Assembly (NCBI RefSeq): GCF_000006445.2
Contig: NC_006043.2
Span: 62,001 to 126,000 of the forward strand
DNA from: Debaryomyces hansenii CBS767
Lineage: Eukaryota > Ascomycota > Pichiomycetes > Serinales > Debaryomycetaceae
Length of the DNA: 64,000 nt
Reading direction: 5' to 3'
Shown one piece after another: positions 51,813-62,650 of the stretch; within the stretch, counting starts at the first letter, position 1, and each line of letters begins with the position of its first letter. The position numbers were made by a program, and so were the translations under genes. The notes under the pieces are model-generated. The model saw only the letters and a list, made by a program, of their open reading frames with translations. It was not told the DNA's origin and searched no databases.

Positions 51813-52734
51813 TTTGATAATATCCAGTAATGAAATATATATTGTGCAATTGACTTACTTTATCCCTATTCTAACCAGCCAATATCCTCTTTATAATATA
51901 GGTTTTGCATTTCGCAATATTGCTATTTATGTGCACTCGGCCATGAAATTGCTATCACATCTCGGTTAAAGCAATTGCCAAAAAAATCATCAGATCATCA
52001 AAGTCATGTCCAACGATCGTTTACTAATTCCATTTCTGGTGTTAGATACCTTCTACCATATCGAAACTGGTCATAATGCCCTAGCTTTCAATTACTGCGC
52101 TCGACAAGTAAACAGAATGTCAAATCTAAGGTGTAGGTGGTTGTAGGTGATTCGTCTCATCTTGTATATGCGCGTGCTGGTTGCTAATGACATCACTCTA
52201 AGAAAAAAGGGTTACGAAAATGGAGTAGCAATTCATCGGTAGTAAATTATTATTCGGCTCATGGCGGGTCGAACACTCGCGATTTTAATTTATCAATTAC
52301 TCCTGAATGTAATCTTAAACATGTCTAATCACGTACTCTATTTAATGATTTTAGGTTTTTTTTGCAATTAGCGATAGTATAGATACATATCCAGTCTATA
52401 GGTTGAATTGTCGTATCTTGAAAAGTTTGAAAATTTTGGAATGTAATCACAGCAAGCTATAATAGATGATATGGATGTATAGATCACATGGATGGTCCCA
52501 GATGGTATACTAAATATTACTACAGAGAAATTAACTAATATGGAAATTTGTACTTGAAATCAATAAAGGGTTCGAAAAAAGAATGCCAACGAATATTATA
52601 CTAAAAGTTTTGCGTAGAAACTGGTATGAAAATGATACAGTAATAGAGTTTAGAAATGAATAAAAGGATAGCAAAAAACTGGAAAAATATATAATGTTGA
52701 AACCGAAAGAATTTGATAACACGCTTGTGTCAAA
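51813..52734. other. Intergenic region
   Basis: 922 bases between the Mia40-like gene start and the 3' end of the adhesin pseudogene; no gene or RNA recognised. Confidence 0.45.
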
Positions 52735-53884
52735 TCAAAGTAAGGCAATTGCTGCTAATGCAGCGAAAGATAAAGCCCATGGCTTGTTCGTGGCGGCTAA
52801 ACCTTCATAAATGTTGATTGTTTGGGAGCCAGATGGAGCGGATATTGATGTACTAACAGCGGAAACCAGTTGGTTTTTTCAGGAGCACTAGATTGTGGAT
52901 TATTAACTGAATAATTAGCTTCAGAGCCAGATGGGGTAGATTCAGAGCACTAGATGGTTCATTAACTAATTCACCAACTTCAGAGCCAGATGAAGTAGAT
53001 CTAGAAGTACTAACAGCCGCGTCCAGTTGGTGAGTCTTTTCAGCAGCACCAGATTGTGAATCATTAATTGCTTCAGTAGATAAGGCTTCGTTTGATTGAG
53101 CTGCATCCTCTGGAGAATGATCTCCGTCCATTTTCTTTTTAGATCTGGGGACATTGTTACTATCACCTTCAGTACTTAATCCTGTGGGTAATGGGCTGAA
53201 TTGAGTTTCTACTTTCTTTCCTTCAGTGATGTAATGGGCACCCGTGATTACTGCTTTTTCTGTACATTTGTCTCCACTACATGAAGTAACAGTAACAAGA
53301 GTGGTTTCAATGTCAGTTGAAGTAGATAAATACCAGCTGGAACACTAGGAGATGTTGTTAATGGCCAATGAGTTGTGCATACTGTTTCTTCTTCAGTAAC
53401 AACAGTTAGGCCGGTAGTAACTGGTGTTTCCGAACATTGGTCATCGGTACATGAAGTAACAGTTACAACAGTGGTTTGAATATCAGTGAAGTAAATCATG
53501 TATCAGATTGAGCATTAGACAATGTTGCTGCGGAAGATAGTCCATTTGGAACAGACTTAGTGCTGGAAATAGAACCATTTGGAACACTTGATGACGAATC
53601 TTCGGAAGCTGGGCCAGTTGGAACATCTGGTGTAGTAAAATCTGTTTCACAAGGTGTGGTTTCGGGAGCTGGACCAGTTGGCTTAGATTTGGTGTTAGAA
53701 GCAGATCCTGTTGGAACACCTGGTGTAGTATCAATTGGTGGAGTTGGCTTAGATTTAGTGTAATGACCAGGACCTGTTGTGAGATCAGTTTCAGAAGGTG
53801 TCTCGGTGGCTGGCCTGTTTCCTTGACCGTGGCCATGGCCGGTACCAGCAACTATCGACGCTGTGCAATATTTTCAACTTTCAT
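52735..53884 (-). pseudogene. GPI-anchored wall protein/adhesin, broken
   Basis: Reading frames on the minus strand join into a wall-adhesin layout interrupted by at least four frameshifts or stops. From an ATG at 53884 (MKVENIA, then a stop, with most of the signal peptide deleted) it continues as a Pro/Thr/Ser-rich stretch with repeated KSKPT and VPTGSAS/VPTGPAS motifs. Two flocculin-like repeats follow: TDIQTTVVTVTSCTDDQC and TDIETTLVTVTSCSGDKC. After a Ser-rich region it ends in a GPI-attachment signal (GLAATNKPWALSFAALAAIA and LL, stop at 52735-52737). The N-terminus resembles that of the secreted protein at 55638-57542 (MKFENVAIL). Confidence 0.8.
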
Positions 53885-55637
53885 TGAAAAAGATTCTGTT
53901 AAATTTTTGATGTAATTCAAATATATCAACGTCAAATAGCAGGGGTTATGATCTATTTAAATACTTTTTTGAGATCAATTCATATAGTTATTAACGCCTA
54001 TGAATTGCGAGTACTTTTAACCATCTGCAACTTGATTTGTATGTTTATTGCCTGGCATTGTTTAGTGAATGTTCTATCCAATCTGGCGAACTGTCGCTGC
54101 AAGAGGCGTAATTTTCTATGCAATTATGGAGTTCCTCGTCCAAAATGTGCCTTATGAATAAATAACACTTTGAAATCTAAATTTATGCTATTCTAGACTG
54201 GGTCTTGAAGCTATCTTCATTAATTATGTTGCTGAAATTGTGATGTAACTTCTTCCGTTTGCGGCGTCTAGGTACAACAGACTTCGTATCACTATTTTAT
54301 TCAACGAGTAACTCACATTCCTAGGTCGAGAGGTCTGTGTGCTCACTGATTCGGACTAAACATGCACTTCTACCTCAAGCTGGCTAACGAGACATGGTCC
54401 TTGATAGCTTAATCATAGAACTAATATTCATTAAAGCCGGTTCCTCGATCTCAATACTCGGGAATCTATAAGAATGCATACGTACCCTAAAACGTACTGA
54501 AATTGGACGAATTCCAGATGTCAATTGTTCAATAGTTTTAAGTTGAATTTACTATAAGCGTAGAGTTTTTCAACATGTGAAATTGACGGTTTCAGACTTA
54601 GGCGCGTACATGCTTAACTGTTCGTTAGTTTGTTTCCATGCAGCAGGTACGCTGCAGAATTCTCGTGTAACTACAGGTGCGTAAACGAAATAAATTTGCT
54701 CAGTCGAGTTTATTTGAGCGCCGTGATTTCAGAATAACAATGGAGCATTCGTCTGTTTCATATGCACCCTGAACTGTGCAATAGGAACGGAATAATCAGT
54801 ATTTGTTTGCATCAGTTACAAGAAAGTATGTCATTTTGACGAAGCGAGCTCGCGACGTTGGCAAAATTTTGCGTATCCTCGATTATTCTAGATAATTTCA
54901 TCATCACAATAGCATTAAATTTTAGCCGAGTGATTCTTATCTTACAATAGTTTTTTCTAAAAATTTTGCATTAACCATAGCGAAACGGTTTTTATACTCG
55001 GTAAACATAGGGTAACGATGGCGGACTGAAATACGTTTTCAAAAGTCCTTTAATGTACGAGACTGGTATTAGTCGTTGAAAATGATCGTCAGCACAAAAT
55101 ATACAGAACGGCACTAACTTTCGAATAGTCAGTGTATTATTGGAGCATCAAACCAGTACTGCGGTTGATAGCTTTTTGTTTTAGTAGGCATCTTGTTTCT
55201 GAACTCATAGTGTTCTTTATATTGAATTTTGACAGTATGTCGTCTTCATAGGGGTTCGTTCTCAATATCATAAATGCGATTTTTCGAATAAACCCTGGCT
55301 GCTGCTATGTGAAAATTATGCAATTAGGTAATAAATTTGATACCTTAAACTAACATAGAAGGAATTCGGTTCTAGGTATCAGCCAGTAAATTAATAATGT
55401 AATTTTCGATATATATTCATGGTGTTGAGTACATAAGTCATAAAAGGAAAAGGAACTATATACTGAAAGGCATAATTTGTGAAATATAGGAATATCGAAT
55501 TTAAGTTAAAAACTTCAAGAAATTGGTTAATGAAAACAAACCAGGTTGTAACTAAATGTTCCAAGGATAATATGGGTATTGCTAACACTTATTCCCTAAG
55601 TAGGTTTTTGAAGCCCAGATTATTCTGCCGTGACAGA
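53885..55637. other. Large gene-free region
   Basis: About 1.75 kb without a credible ORF, tRNA or repeat. The only ORFs (53948-54157, 55391-55588) are short and lack similarity. It may hold decayed wall-gene sequence or regulatory DNA. Confidence 0.4.
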
Positions 55638-57542
55638 TTAAAGGCCAAATAATGCTCTTTTAATAACGATTGGTGGGGTATAAGTTGCTGTTAAGGTATC
55701 AGATTCTGTTGGCTCTGCACTACTAGTCATATCATCCGTAGGTGTAGGGATGGGAGTAGGCATAGGAGTTGGCATAGGAGTAGGGATGACAGTTGGCATA
55801 TTGTCATATCCGATTGCCGTTATAGTCGTTGTTTCTGTTTTTGTTTTTGTTTTTGGACTCTGTTTAATATATTTGGTAGCATATTCGGTTACAGTGACAG
55901 GATCGCAATATCCCCAATATCCCCAGTTATTACCGTTCCAGTCATTACTATCACCTGTTTCAGTTGGAACTGGAACTGGAACTACACATTCGCCGGTGAT
56001 GGTTAATGTTGTTGGTTCGGTTATGGTGACAGTCTTTGGCTCGCATTTTTTATCCTTGCAAGTAGTCAAAGTGATTGTGGTTGGTTCTGGACAATACGTG
56101 ATATAATCAGTAAGAGTTGTATATTGAGTGACTGTTTTTGATGGAGGGCGAGGATGCTTATCTTTTCCGTGGTAGTCACACTTGTCACCATGACGGTTCT
56201 TGCCATGACGGTTACATTGTTTATCATCTTCCTTGTCATCAGGACATCCTGGCTTTGGTTTTGGTCCGTGGTAATCACAATCCTTACCATCATGTCCTCT
56301 ACCATAACGGTTGCATCCCTTATCATCTGGTGCATCGTCATCATCATCATTATCGTCACCACCAGGTGGATGGTAGTCGCACTTGTCACCATGACGGTTC
56401 TTGCCATGACGGTTACATTGTTTATCATCTTCCTTGTCATCAGGACATCCTGGCTTTGGTTTTGGTCCGTGGTAATCACAATCCTTACCATCATGTCCTC
56501 TACCATAACGGTTGCATCCCTTATCATCTGGTGCATCGTCATCATCATCATTATCGTCACCACCAGGGGGATGGTAGTCGCACTTGTCACCATGACGGTT
56601 CTTGCCATGACGGTTACATTGTTTATCATCTTCCTTGTCATCAGGACATCCTGGCTTTGGTTTTGGTCCGTGGTAATCACAATCCTTACCATCATGTCCT
56701 CTACCATAACGGTTGCATCCCTTATCATCTGGTGCATCGTCATCATCATCATTATCGTCATCATCATTGTCGTCATCGTCATTATCATCATCATCGTCAC
56801 CACCAGGTGGATGGTAGTCGCACTTGTCACCATGACGGTTCTTGCCATGACGGTTACATTGTTTATCATCTTCCTCGTCATCTGGATCTCCTGGTTTTGG
56901 TTTAGGACCGTGGTAATCACACTTCTTACCATCACTTCCTCTCCCATAACGGTTACATCCCTTATCATCTGGTGTATCATCTTCACCTCCATTACCAACT
57001 CTTCCAGCACTTGCAGTACCATCATCACTTCCTTGGGTACTTTCAACCCCAGTACTTTCAATTCCAGTACTTTCAACCCGAGTACTTTCAATTCCAGTAC
57101 TTTCAACTCCAGTACTTTCAACTGCTGTAGTACCACTTCCTTCAGCATTTTCATCACTTTCTTCGGTACTTTCAACTCCTTTACCATCATCACTCCCTTC
57201 AGCATCTTGATCACTTTCTTCGGTACTTTGAACAACACCATCAACATTTCCTTCGGTATTTTCAACTCCTGCAGTACTACCATCACTTCCATCACTTCCA
57301 TCACTTCCATCGGTACTTTCAACTCCTACAGTACCATCATCAGTGACAGCTCTCGAAGAAAGCTTACTCCAGCCAATACCTCTCCACCCAAGCTTATGTC
57401 CCTCAACATCCCTACGGTAAATTGAAGTCAACGAGTTGCTATTTCCTTTGTCACCAAGACTTCTCCTGTGTTTAGCTCCCTCTTCATTAGCAACAACTGC
57501 GGCGGCTATACTGAATAAAATCGCGACGTTTTCGAATTTCAT
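55638..57542 (-). CDS. Secreted Cys/His-repeat cell-surface protein
   Basis: A 634-residue predicted secreted protein from the ATG at 57542. Signal peptide 1-18, dibasic Kex2-like sites at 26-27 and 43-44, and a Ser/Thr/Glu region with VESTG repeats (about 140-170). The central array has eight modules C-x11-C-x2-H (CNRYGRGHDGKDCDYH and CNRHGKNRHGDKCDYH alternately) at residues 196-458, separated by poly-Asp and KPKPGCPDDKEDD linkers. A wall-protein-like tail follows (TVTQYTTLTDYITYCPEPTT, TITLTTCKDKKCEPKTVTIT, WGYWGYCDPVTVTEYATKYI) with Met-Pro-Thr repeats. There is no GPI signal at the C-terminus (VIKRALFGL). I do not know the function. The regular Cys/His spacing and acidic linkers suggest metal binding or disulfide-linked wall scaffolding; both are inference. 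Confidence 0.8.
   Translation of the reverse strand: MKFENVAILFSIAAAVVANEEGAKHRRSLGDKGNSNSLTSIYRRDVEGHKLGWRGIGWSKLSSRAVTDDGTVGVESTDGSDGSDGSDGSTAGVENTEGNVDGVVQSTEESDQDAEGSDDGKGVESTEESDENAEGSGTTAVESTGVESTGIESTRVESTGIESTGVESTQGSDDGTASAGRVGNGGEDDTPDDKGCNRYGRGSDGKKCDYHGPKPKPGDPDDEEDDKQCNRHGKNRHGDKCDYHPPGGDDDDDNDDDDNDDDDNDDDDDAPDDKGCNRYGRGHDGKDCDYHGPKPKPGCPDDKEDDKQCNRHGKNRHGDKCDYHPPGGDDNDDDDDAPDDKGCNRYGRGHDGKDCDYHGPKPKPGCPDDKEDDKQCNRHGKNRHGDKCDYHPPGGDDNDDDDDAPDDKGCNRYGRGHDGKDCDYHGPKPKPGCPDDKEDDKQCNRHGKNRHGDKCDYHGKDKHPRPPSKTVTQYTTLTDYITYCPEPTTITLTTCKDKKCEPKTVTITEPTTLTITGECVVPVPVPTETGDSNDWNGNNWGYWGYCDPVTVTEYATKYIKQSPKTKTKTETTTITAIGYDNMPTVIPTPMPTPMPTPIPTPTDDMTSSAEPTESDTLTATYTPPIVIKRALFGL
56357..56997 (-). 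repeat. 67-aa (201-bp) tandem repeats in Cys/His protein
   Basis: In-frame repeats with near-identical DNA. The block starting caccaccagg recurs at 56357, 56558 and 56798, giving a 201-bp period. One unit is lengthened by 39 bp of extra Asp/Asn codons. The near identity suggests recent expansion or homogenisation. Confidence 0.9.
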
Positions 57543-59931
57543 GCTTACCACTTTATTCTGATTGTTTCATGTCCGAACCAAAAATGAATTCTTAGGAAAT
57601 CATCCCATATAAATACCTTTTGGAGTATGTTTTGACATCCACCAACATCACTGTATGGTCATCAACTAATTCCCTCCTCTTCAAGTTACGCTTCTGCAAA
57701 CCACTGTTCTATTATGGTTAATGGGATTAAGATTTCTGGGCATTCTAAAACTCACATAGTTAACATCCATGAAATCTATAATAAGAACCCGTAATACGAA
57801 TACCTATAAAATATACAAATCTCATTTCACGAAAGCTCGACTCAAGCCGGTCTAGATGGTGTTTAAAGGAAAATAAACTCGAGGTAACCTACCCGACCCC
57901 GAATGCTACGGATAACCTTCGTAAAGAATCATCTTCGTGGAAAATAATTAGATCGACTGATTCACTTACAGTGTAAGCCCCTCTTGGCTGTTGTTCCAGA
58001 TCTACTTCTTTACGATGTCACCTAAAATAGATTGCTTTTACCCAATAACATAAGGTGGTTAAGTCAAAGTTGGCCTGCAAATCAACTCAGATTTCGTCAT
58101 GATATTATTTTGCCAAAAAATTATTCAAATTATGTATACGACCATAGTATGGCGATAATCATTGCACATAATAAAAAGGGTTCACCTTATTTACTCGTAA
58201 ATAATATTCCAATGTTGATATTTATGCAAGCGAGGTATTAATAGAACATTTAACTATTCGAATTATATAACCATACTGGTCATTGAAATATGATGTTGGA
58301 ACTATAACCATGCATTAGTCGTATATACGGACTAACTCAAATGGTTTTGGCAACAACTGATATCTCCGTTTGCCTACTGTAAGAAGTGTCCTGGTCTATT
58401 GCATGTAAGGCTTGTTATTACCCCTGGTCAAAGCCTTGTAATAAACCTAAGCTAACACAAAAGAGCAAGACCCCTCGAGTTTGAAATAATAGTTTTGTGG
58501 GGTAACAATCGAATCAATTTTGATGGGTCAGTACTTGGCTCGTATTTATGCTGCGTATGACAAGCCCGATGTCGTCTGTGCGTCGAGTTGTATTGCACAT
58601 CATAAATCCTTGCATCGGCGTAGATAGAACGCTACCCATGATTCTGACCATACCAGCTTAGCTGTTTCATGATTCTGTATCGCATAACTTTAAGCAATTC
58701 TCGTATCATAAACTCTGTGCGCAACTCTAGTATCATCAATTAACCAAGCAAGGGTGAAATTGCTTGGTTAACAGCACCACGATAAGGCCATATGCCCGCG
58801 TTTATTCCAGGCGGCTCTTTGCAGTTGTACCATGTTCATTGCTATATCGTGGGTTCTTATCTTGATCATCTGTATTAGTGTATATTTCCGCTCGGATCTA
58901 CGCTCTCCACTAAACTTTATCAAGAAATTCCGGGTCTAGGCGAACAGGCTAAATTTAATCCACTTCCATTCTTCTCCATTTGCATCCACAAACAATGCAC
59001 CATGCAGCAAATCCAGTTTACCGACTCCCGAGACAACTGTATATCCGGTTTATCGAAGGTTTGTATATTCGACTTTGTCTCTAACCTAAAACCGTTTCTC
59101 CCTCAAATATGCACGATCGCCCCATTCGAGGGTAATCATGCCCCATTTTTCATCAGTATCCGCAACCATAATAATATCAACTAGAATGTATAACAAAGAC
59201 TTTTCTTGAAACTTTCTAGTTGATATTATTTACTAATATCGCGAACCTTAATATCTACGATCCACGTCAAGCCAATTGCCAATAATAATTGTCTGTGTGG
59301 GCGGCCACCTCTGCCCATCCTTTAGCAATCCCTCCAGCACCAACTGTTAATTACCACCTATCTAATACCACCTATCCACGCAATATTACTGACTGATAAT
59401 TCACAATTCCGAGCTCACCATACAAAGAGACAACCATCTCTGCTCTGTCTACTACCCCGTTACTCTGGATCGTATCTGTGGAGACCCTGCAGAACCCGCG
59501 CATACTATCCTAAAGGGAGTTGGTTCCTGCATGGTTTTATAGTGTAACGTTGCATCGATGTTATATATCCGGGTAACGTATATTCATATAACCTGTAATA
59601 CGTTCCCGGAAATGAGCCCTGTCGCTTGTGCCCAAAGTTTGCAGGTTAGCTCTCCGTGAATTCATCGATCAAATCTGGGCCGCTTTGCATGAGTACCCCT
59701 AAAACAACCATTGATAGAACTTGATCTTTATCGCATACAATAGGATATAAGAAGATACTATATAGTATAAGAAGATATTGATTGAGAAATTACCAATTTG
59801 AAATAGGATTATACGATAGTAAAATATAGTATAACATAGAATATTAAGTACGGAGTTATTTGGATTGCCATTGATAAAAATAGCGATTGGAAGATCAAGA
59901 ATCGGATAAAACGAAAAGGATAGGTAGCACG
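57543..59931. other. Long intergenic region upstream of BCY1
   Basis: 2.4 kb without a credible gene, holding the upstream regions of the secreted Cys/His protein and BCY1. It contains a perfect 12-bp inverted repeat (58740-58771) and several CCCCT/AGGGG stress-type pentamers. Small ORFs at 58032-58241 and 59002-59184 have no similarity. Confidence 0.45.
58740..58771. repeat. Perfect 12-bp inverted repeat, 8-nt loop
   Basis: TTAACCAAGCAA, then 8 nt (gggtgaaa), then TTGCTTGGTTAA. It could be a dyad protein-binding site or RNA hairpin. There is no T-run after it, so a terminator role is not indicated. Confidence 0.7.
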
Positions 59932-61290
59932 ATGACAGACAATCAGTATGCTACAGAAGAATTGAATCAATTGCAGAAAGAGCTTGTTGCTAAGAATCCA
60001 ATTGATGTGTTGCAGTTCTGCGCCAATTACTTCAACTCGAAATTGGAGCTCCAGAGATCGCAGTTGTGGCAGCAGCAGAATAAGGCGAAGGCGGCGGGAA
60101 TTAACTTGTTTCCGCTGATTGATAATGTGTTCAACTCGGACGGCGGGGCCATAATGACGACCAACAAGAGACAACCTAGCTTCAAGTCGCCATTTGGGGA
60201 CAACGATCCGACACTGATCGACCACCACCATGACGATGATCCTAAGGAAGCACCAGGGGCTTCGAAACAGCAAAATAAGGCCGAATTGTTCAAAGGGGGA
60301 TTTGGAGTTGGCAAAAGTACGCCGCTGAAGCCATTGCAGGAGTTGGATCCCAACGACCCATCGCATTCGGCTTCCCAGGACACAGATGCTGCTCCACCGG
60401 TGCCTAAGTCCAAAATACCAGTTGCATTCAATGCGAATAGAAGAACCTCGGTATCGGCAGAAGCCATGAACCCCAACAAGTTCAAATCAGACTCGTGGAA
60501 GCCCCCAATCAACGACTTGACTGCCGCACAAAAGGTCGAGTTATCCAAGACGTTGGGTTCCAATTTCCTTTTCCGCCAATTAGATGTCAGCTCAAAGAAG
60601 ACGGTTATTGAGGCCTTAGGAAAGAAAGAATTCAAGAATGGCGACGAAATCATAAAGCAAGGTGATGAAGGGGACTACTTCTACATAATCGAAAAGGGTA
60701 CCGTTGATTTCTACGTCAATGGAAACCAGGTCAACTCCAGTGGTGAAGGGTCTTCTTTCGGTGAATTAGCATTGATGTACAACTCACCAAGAGCTGCCAC
60801 CGCAGTGGCGGCCTCCGATACAGGAGTCACCTGTTGGGCGTTGGATAGACAAACGTTCCGTCGTATTTTATTAGAACGTACGTTCAATAGAAGATTGATG
60901 TACGAAGACTTCTTGAAGGATGTCAAAGTATTGTCTAGCTTATCGAGCCAGGAAAGACTGAAGTTGGCCGATGCCTTGAGCACAGAGATCTACCACAAGG
61001 GAGATAAAATCGTCAAAGAAGGCGAGCAAGGTGAAAACTTCTATTTCATCGAAAGTGGTAGCTGTCAGGTTTCTAAGGATGGCAAAGGTGTACTCACCAA
61101 GTTATCAAAAGGTGACTATTTCGGTGAGGTTGCATTGTTGAATGATTTACCAAGACAAGCCACTGTAGAAGCATTAGATACTGTTATTGTCGCAACTTTA
61201 GGTAAATCAGGCTTCTCCAGGTTATTAGGTCCTGCGGTTGATATATTAAAGAGTCAAGATCCTACTGCGAACCAAGGCTCCAGTAATTAA
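59932..61290 (+). CDS. BCY1: PKA regulatory subunit Bcy1
   Basis: A 452-residue cAMP-dependent protein kinase regulatory subunit. The N-terminal RII-type dimerisation helix (about 10-40), then an acidic/Pro linker. The inhibitory (pseudosubstrate) site is RRTSV at 170-174, with a phosphorylatable Ser. Two cyclic-nucleotide-binding domains follow, with phosphate-binding cassettes FGELALMYNSPRAATA (277-292) and FGEVALLNDLPRQATV (397-412). The Arg and Glu that bind cAMP are present in both. I place the start at the ATG at 59932; codons upstream to 59887 begin with TTG. A CTG codon at residue 343 (ERxKLADAL) sits where fungal homologues often have Ser, compatible with CUG=Ser decoding. Confidence 0.96.
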   Translation: MTDNQYATEELNQLQKELVAKNPIDVLQFCANYFNSKLELQRSQLWQQQNKAKAAGINLFPLIDNVFNSDGGAIMTTNKRQPSFKSPFGDNDPTLIDHHHDDDPKEAPGASKQQNKAELFKGGFGVGKSTPLKPLQELDPNDPSHSASQDTDAAPPVPKSKIPVAFNANRRTSVSAEAMNPNKFKSDSWKPPINDLTAAQKVELSKTLGSNFLFRQLDVSSKKTVIEALGKKEFKNGDEIIKQGDEGDYFYIIEKGTVDFYVNGNQVNSSGEGSSFGELALMYNSPRAATAVAASDTGVTCWALDRQTFRRILLERTFNRRLMYEDFLKDVKVLSSLSSQERLKLADALSTEIYHKGDKIVKEGEQGENFYFIESGSCQVSKDGKGVLTKLSKGDYFGEVALLNDLPRQATVEALDTVIVATLGKSGFSRLLGPAVDILKSQDPTANQGSSN

Positions 61291-61447
61291 TTACTGTTAT
61301 CCTTGAACCGATAATATTCTTATCGTTTTGATGACCATTGATGCTTAGTATTGTTTTTTTGTTTATTCATGTTTATTCACGTAAATGTGTTTAGTGTATG
61401 TAATTTTTATTTAGTAACGGATAATGCAACATTGATTTCGCGAGTGT

Positions 61448-61942
61448 ATGAAAATTTCTTCCATGAAAACCACAAATGTTTATGGAGAACCACCTTTAAA
61501 CATCAAAATGATCCCATATTTCCAATCATTCTTACCAACAACTACGTCGCAGGGGGGATACTTGCCCCATTGGTTATTATTCATATCCGTTGTTTCGATT
61601 TTCAATTCCTTGCAGACATATCAATCACCCGATTTGACTTTAACCAGAAGAGTCTATGAATCAGCCCCAACAAACGAAGTTACCAAATTGAGTGCTAGAA
61701 CCTTCGGTACTTGGACTTTCATTACGTCAATTGTTAGATTTTACGGTGCGTACTACTTGGTTGGTAACAAACAAATCTACGAATTGTGTATGTGGAGTTT
61801 TGCTGTAGCCGGAGGACATTTTATCAGTGAATGGTTATACTTTGGTAACTGCAAATTAGGTAAAGGATTGGCAGGCCCATTGATTGTCAGTAGTACCAGT
61901 TTGCTCTGGATGTACTTGCAAAAAGACTTTTATCTTAATTGA
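61448..61942 (+). CDS. ERG28: Ergosterol biosynthesis scaffold Erg28
   Basis: A 164-residue ER membrane protein that tethers the C-4 demethylation enzymes (Erg25, Erg26, Erg27) of ergosterol synthesis. The family core is clear: GYLPHWLLFISVVSIFNSLQ, TRRVYE, LSARTFGTWTFITSIVRFYG, CKLGKGLAGPLIVSSTSLLW and MYLQKDFY. Four hydrophobic segments. In-frame ATGs are at 61448, 61463 and 61508; yeast Erg28 is 148 aa, so the third start (144 aa) is also plausible. The gene begins only about 160 bp after the BCY1 stop. Confidence 0.94.
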   Translation: MKISSMKTTNVYGEPPLNIKMIPYFQSFLPTTTSQGGYLPHWLLFISVVSIFNSLQTYQSPDLTLTRRVYESAPTNEVTKLSARTFGTWTFITSIVRFYGAYYLVGNKQIYELCMWSFAVAGGHFISEWLYFGNCKLGKGLAGPLIVSSTSLLWMYLQKDFYLN

Positions 61943-62618
61943 ATATGAGTCCGCGAGATACGATTATCCTCATAGAGTGCAAAGTAAAGTTATCTAATTT
62001 AACTTTAGCTTTTAGTTTGATTTGAGCTAAATAAGTATGGTGTATATGTAGTATATGAACATTAAAATAGGATTTCGTAATATGCTGTCTTCTCTCATCG
62101 TATTCTTGGCCTAGAGTCATCTTTGCGTACCATATATGTTGGTACCAGCAGAGCATCATCCCGCAGGAATTATTTCTTCAAACTACTGTCCTCTTGAATG
62201 AATATTCCCATCCATTTAGCCTTAATAACATTAGTAGCCCACACATACCCCATACACGGCAATAAAGCCCATTTTCGACTGTTGCATCCTCTGTACTGAG
62301 CATAATCGTTTATCAATTCTACTCTATTTTCGGATTCAAGTATATACCAAATACTATCTGACCCATGTATTGTTCACCAATCGCGAGTATCTGAAAGTAA
62401 TCACTATTATTGATAATCGTATTTTATGTATTGCTCGCTCCAGATCATATTGGTCTATGCTCATATTGCAGCCAACAAGGACTTATCCACCAAACAATGT
62501 TTCAGTTATCAGGCACATATATTCGACCAACTAACTACTAATCTACCTTATCTGGTCTTCAAGTGGATAATACTATCTTCAACTTCTGTCTTGAACAAAT
62601 TGTACAACTAATCATTGG

Positions 62619-62632
62619 TCGGAGTTCCCCGG
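62619..62632 (+). promoter_or_regulatory. Ppr1/UaY-type site TCGG-N6-CCGG
   Basis: TCGG-AGTTCC-CCGG fits the CGG-N6-CCG spacing bound by the Zn2Cys6 activators Ppr1 and Aspergillus UaY (TCGG-N6-CCGA), the purine-utilisation activator. It lies about 160 bp before the ATG of a xanthine dioxygenase gene. Confidence 0.6.
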
Positions 62633-62648
62633 ATACTCCGCGGAGTAT
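62633..62648. promoter_or_regulatory. Perfect 16-bp palindrome ATACTCCG/CGGAGTAT
   Basis: Abuts the TCGG-N6-CCGG site and contains everted CCG/CGG triplets; a likely dimeric Zn-cluster binding site. No partner factor is identified. Confidence 0.55.
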
Positions 62649-62650
62649 GT

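Noticed and set aside
52250..52300. tRNA T-arm-like sequence (gcgggtcgaacactcgc)
   Set aside because: No matching acceptor, D or anticodon arms around it, and the loop does not follow TTC.
51813..55637. Centromere or replication origin in the gene-poor stretch
   Set aside because: No retroelement cluster, inverted repeats or defined consensus visible; nothing supports the call.
56066..57425. Long ORFs in other frames across the Cys/His repeat gene
   Set aside because: Repeated Asp/His/Gly codons keep several frames open. Only the minus-strand frame beginning at 57542 has a signal peptide and a sensible composition.
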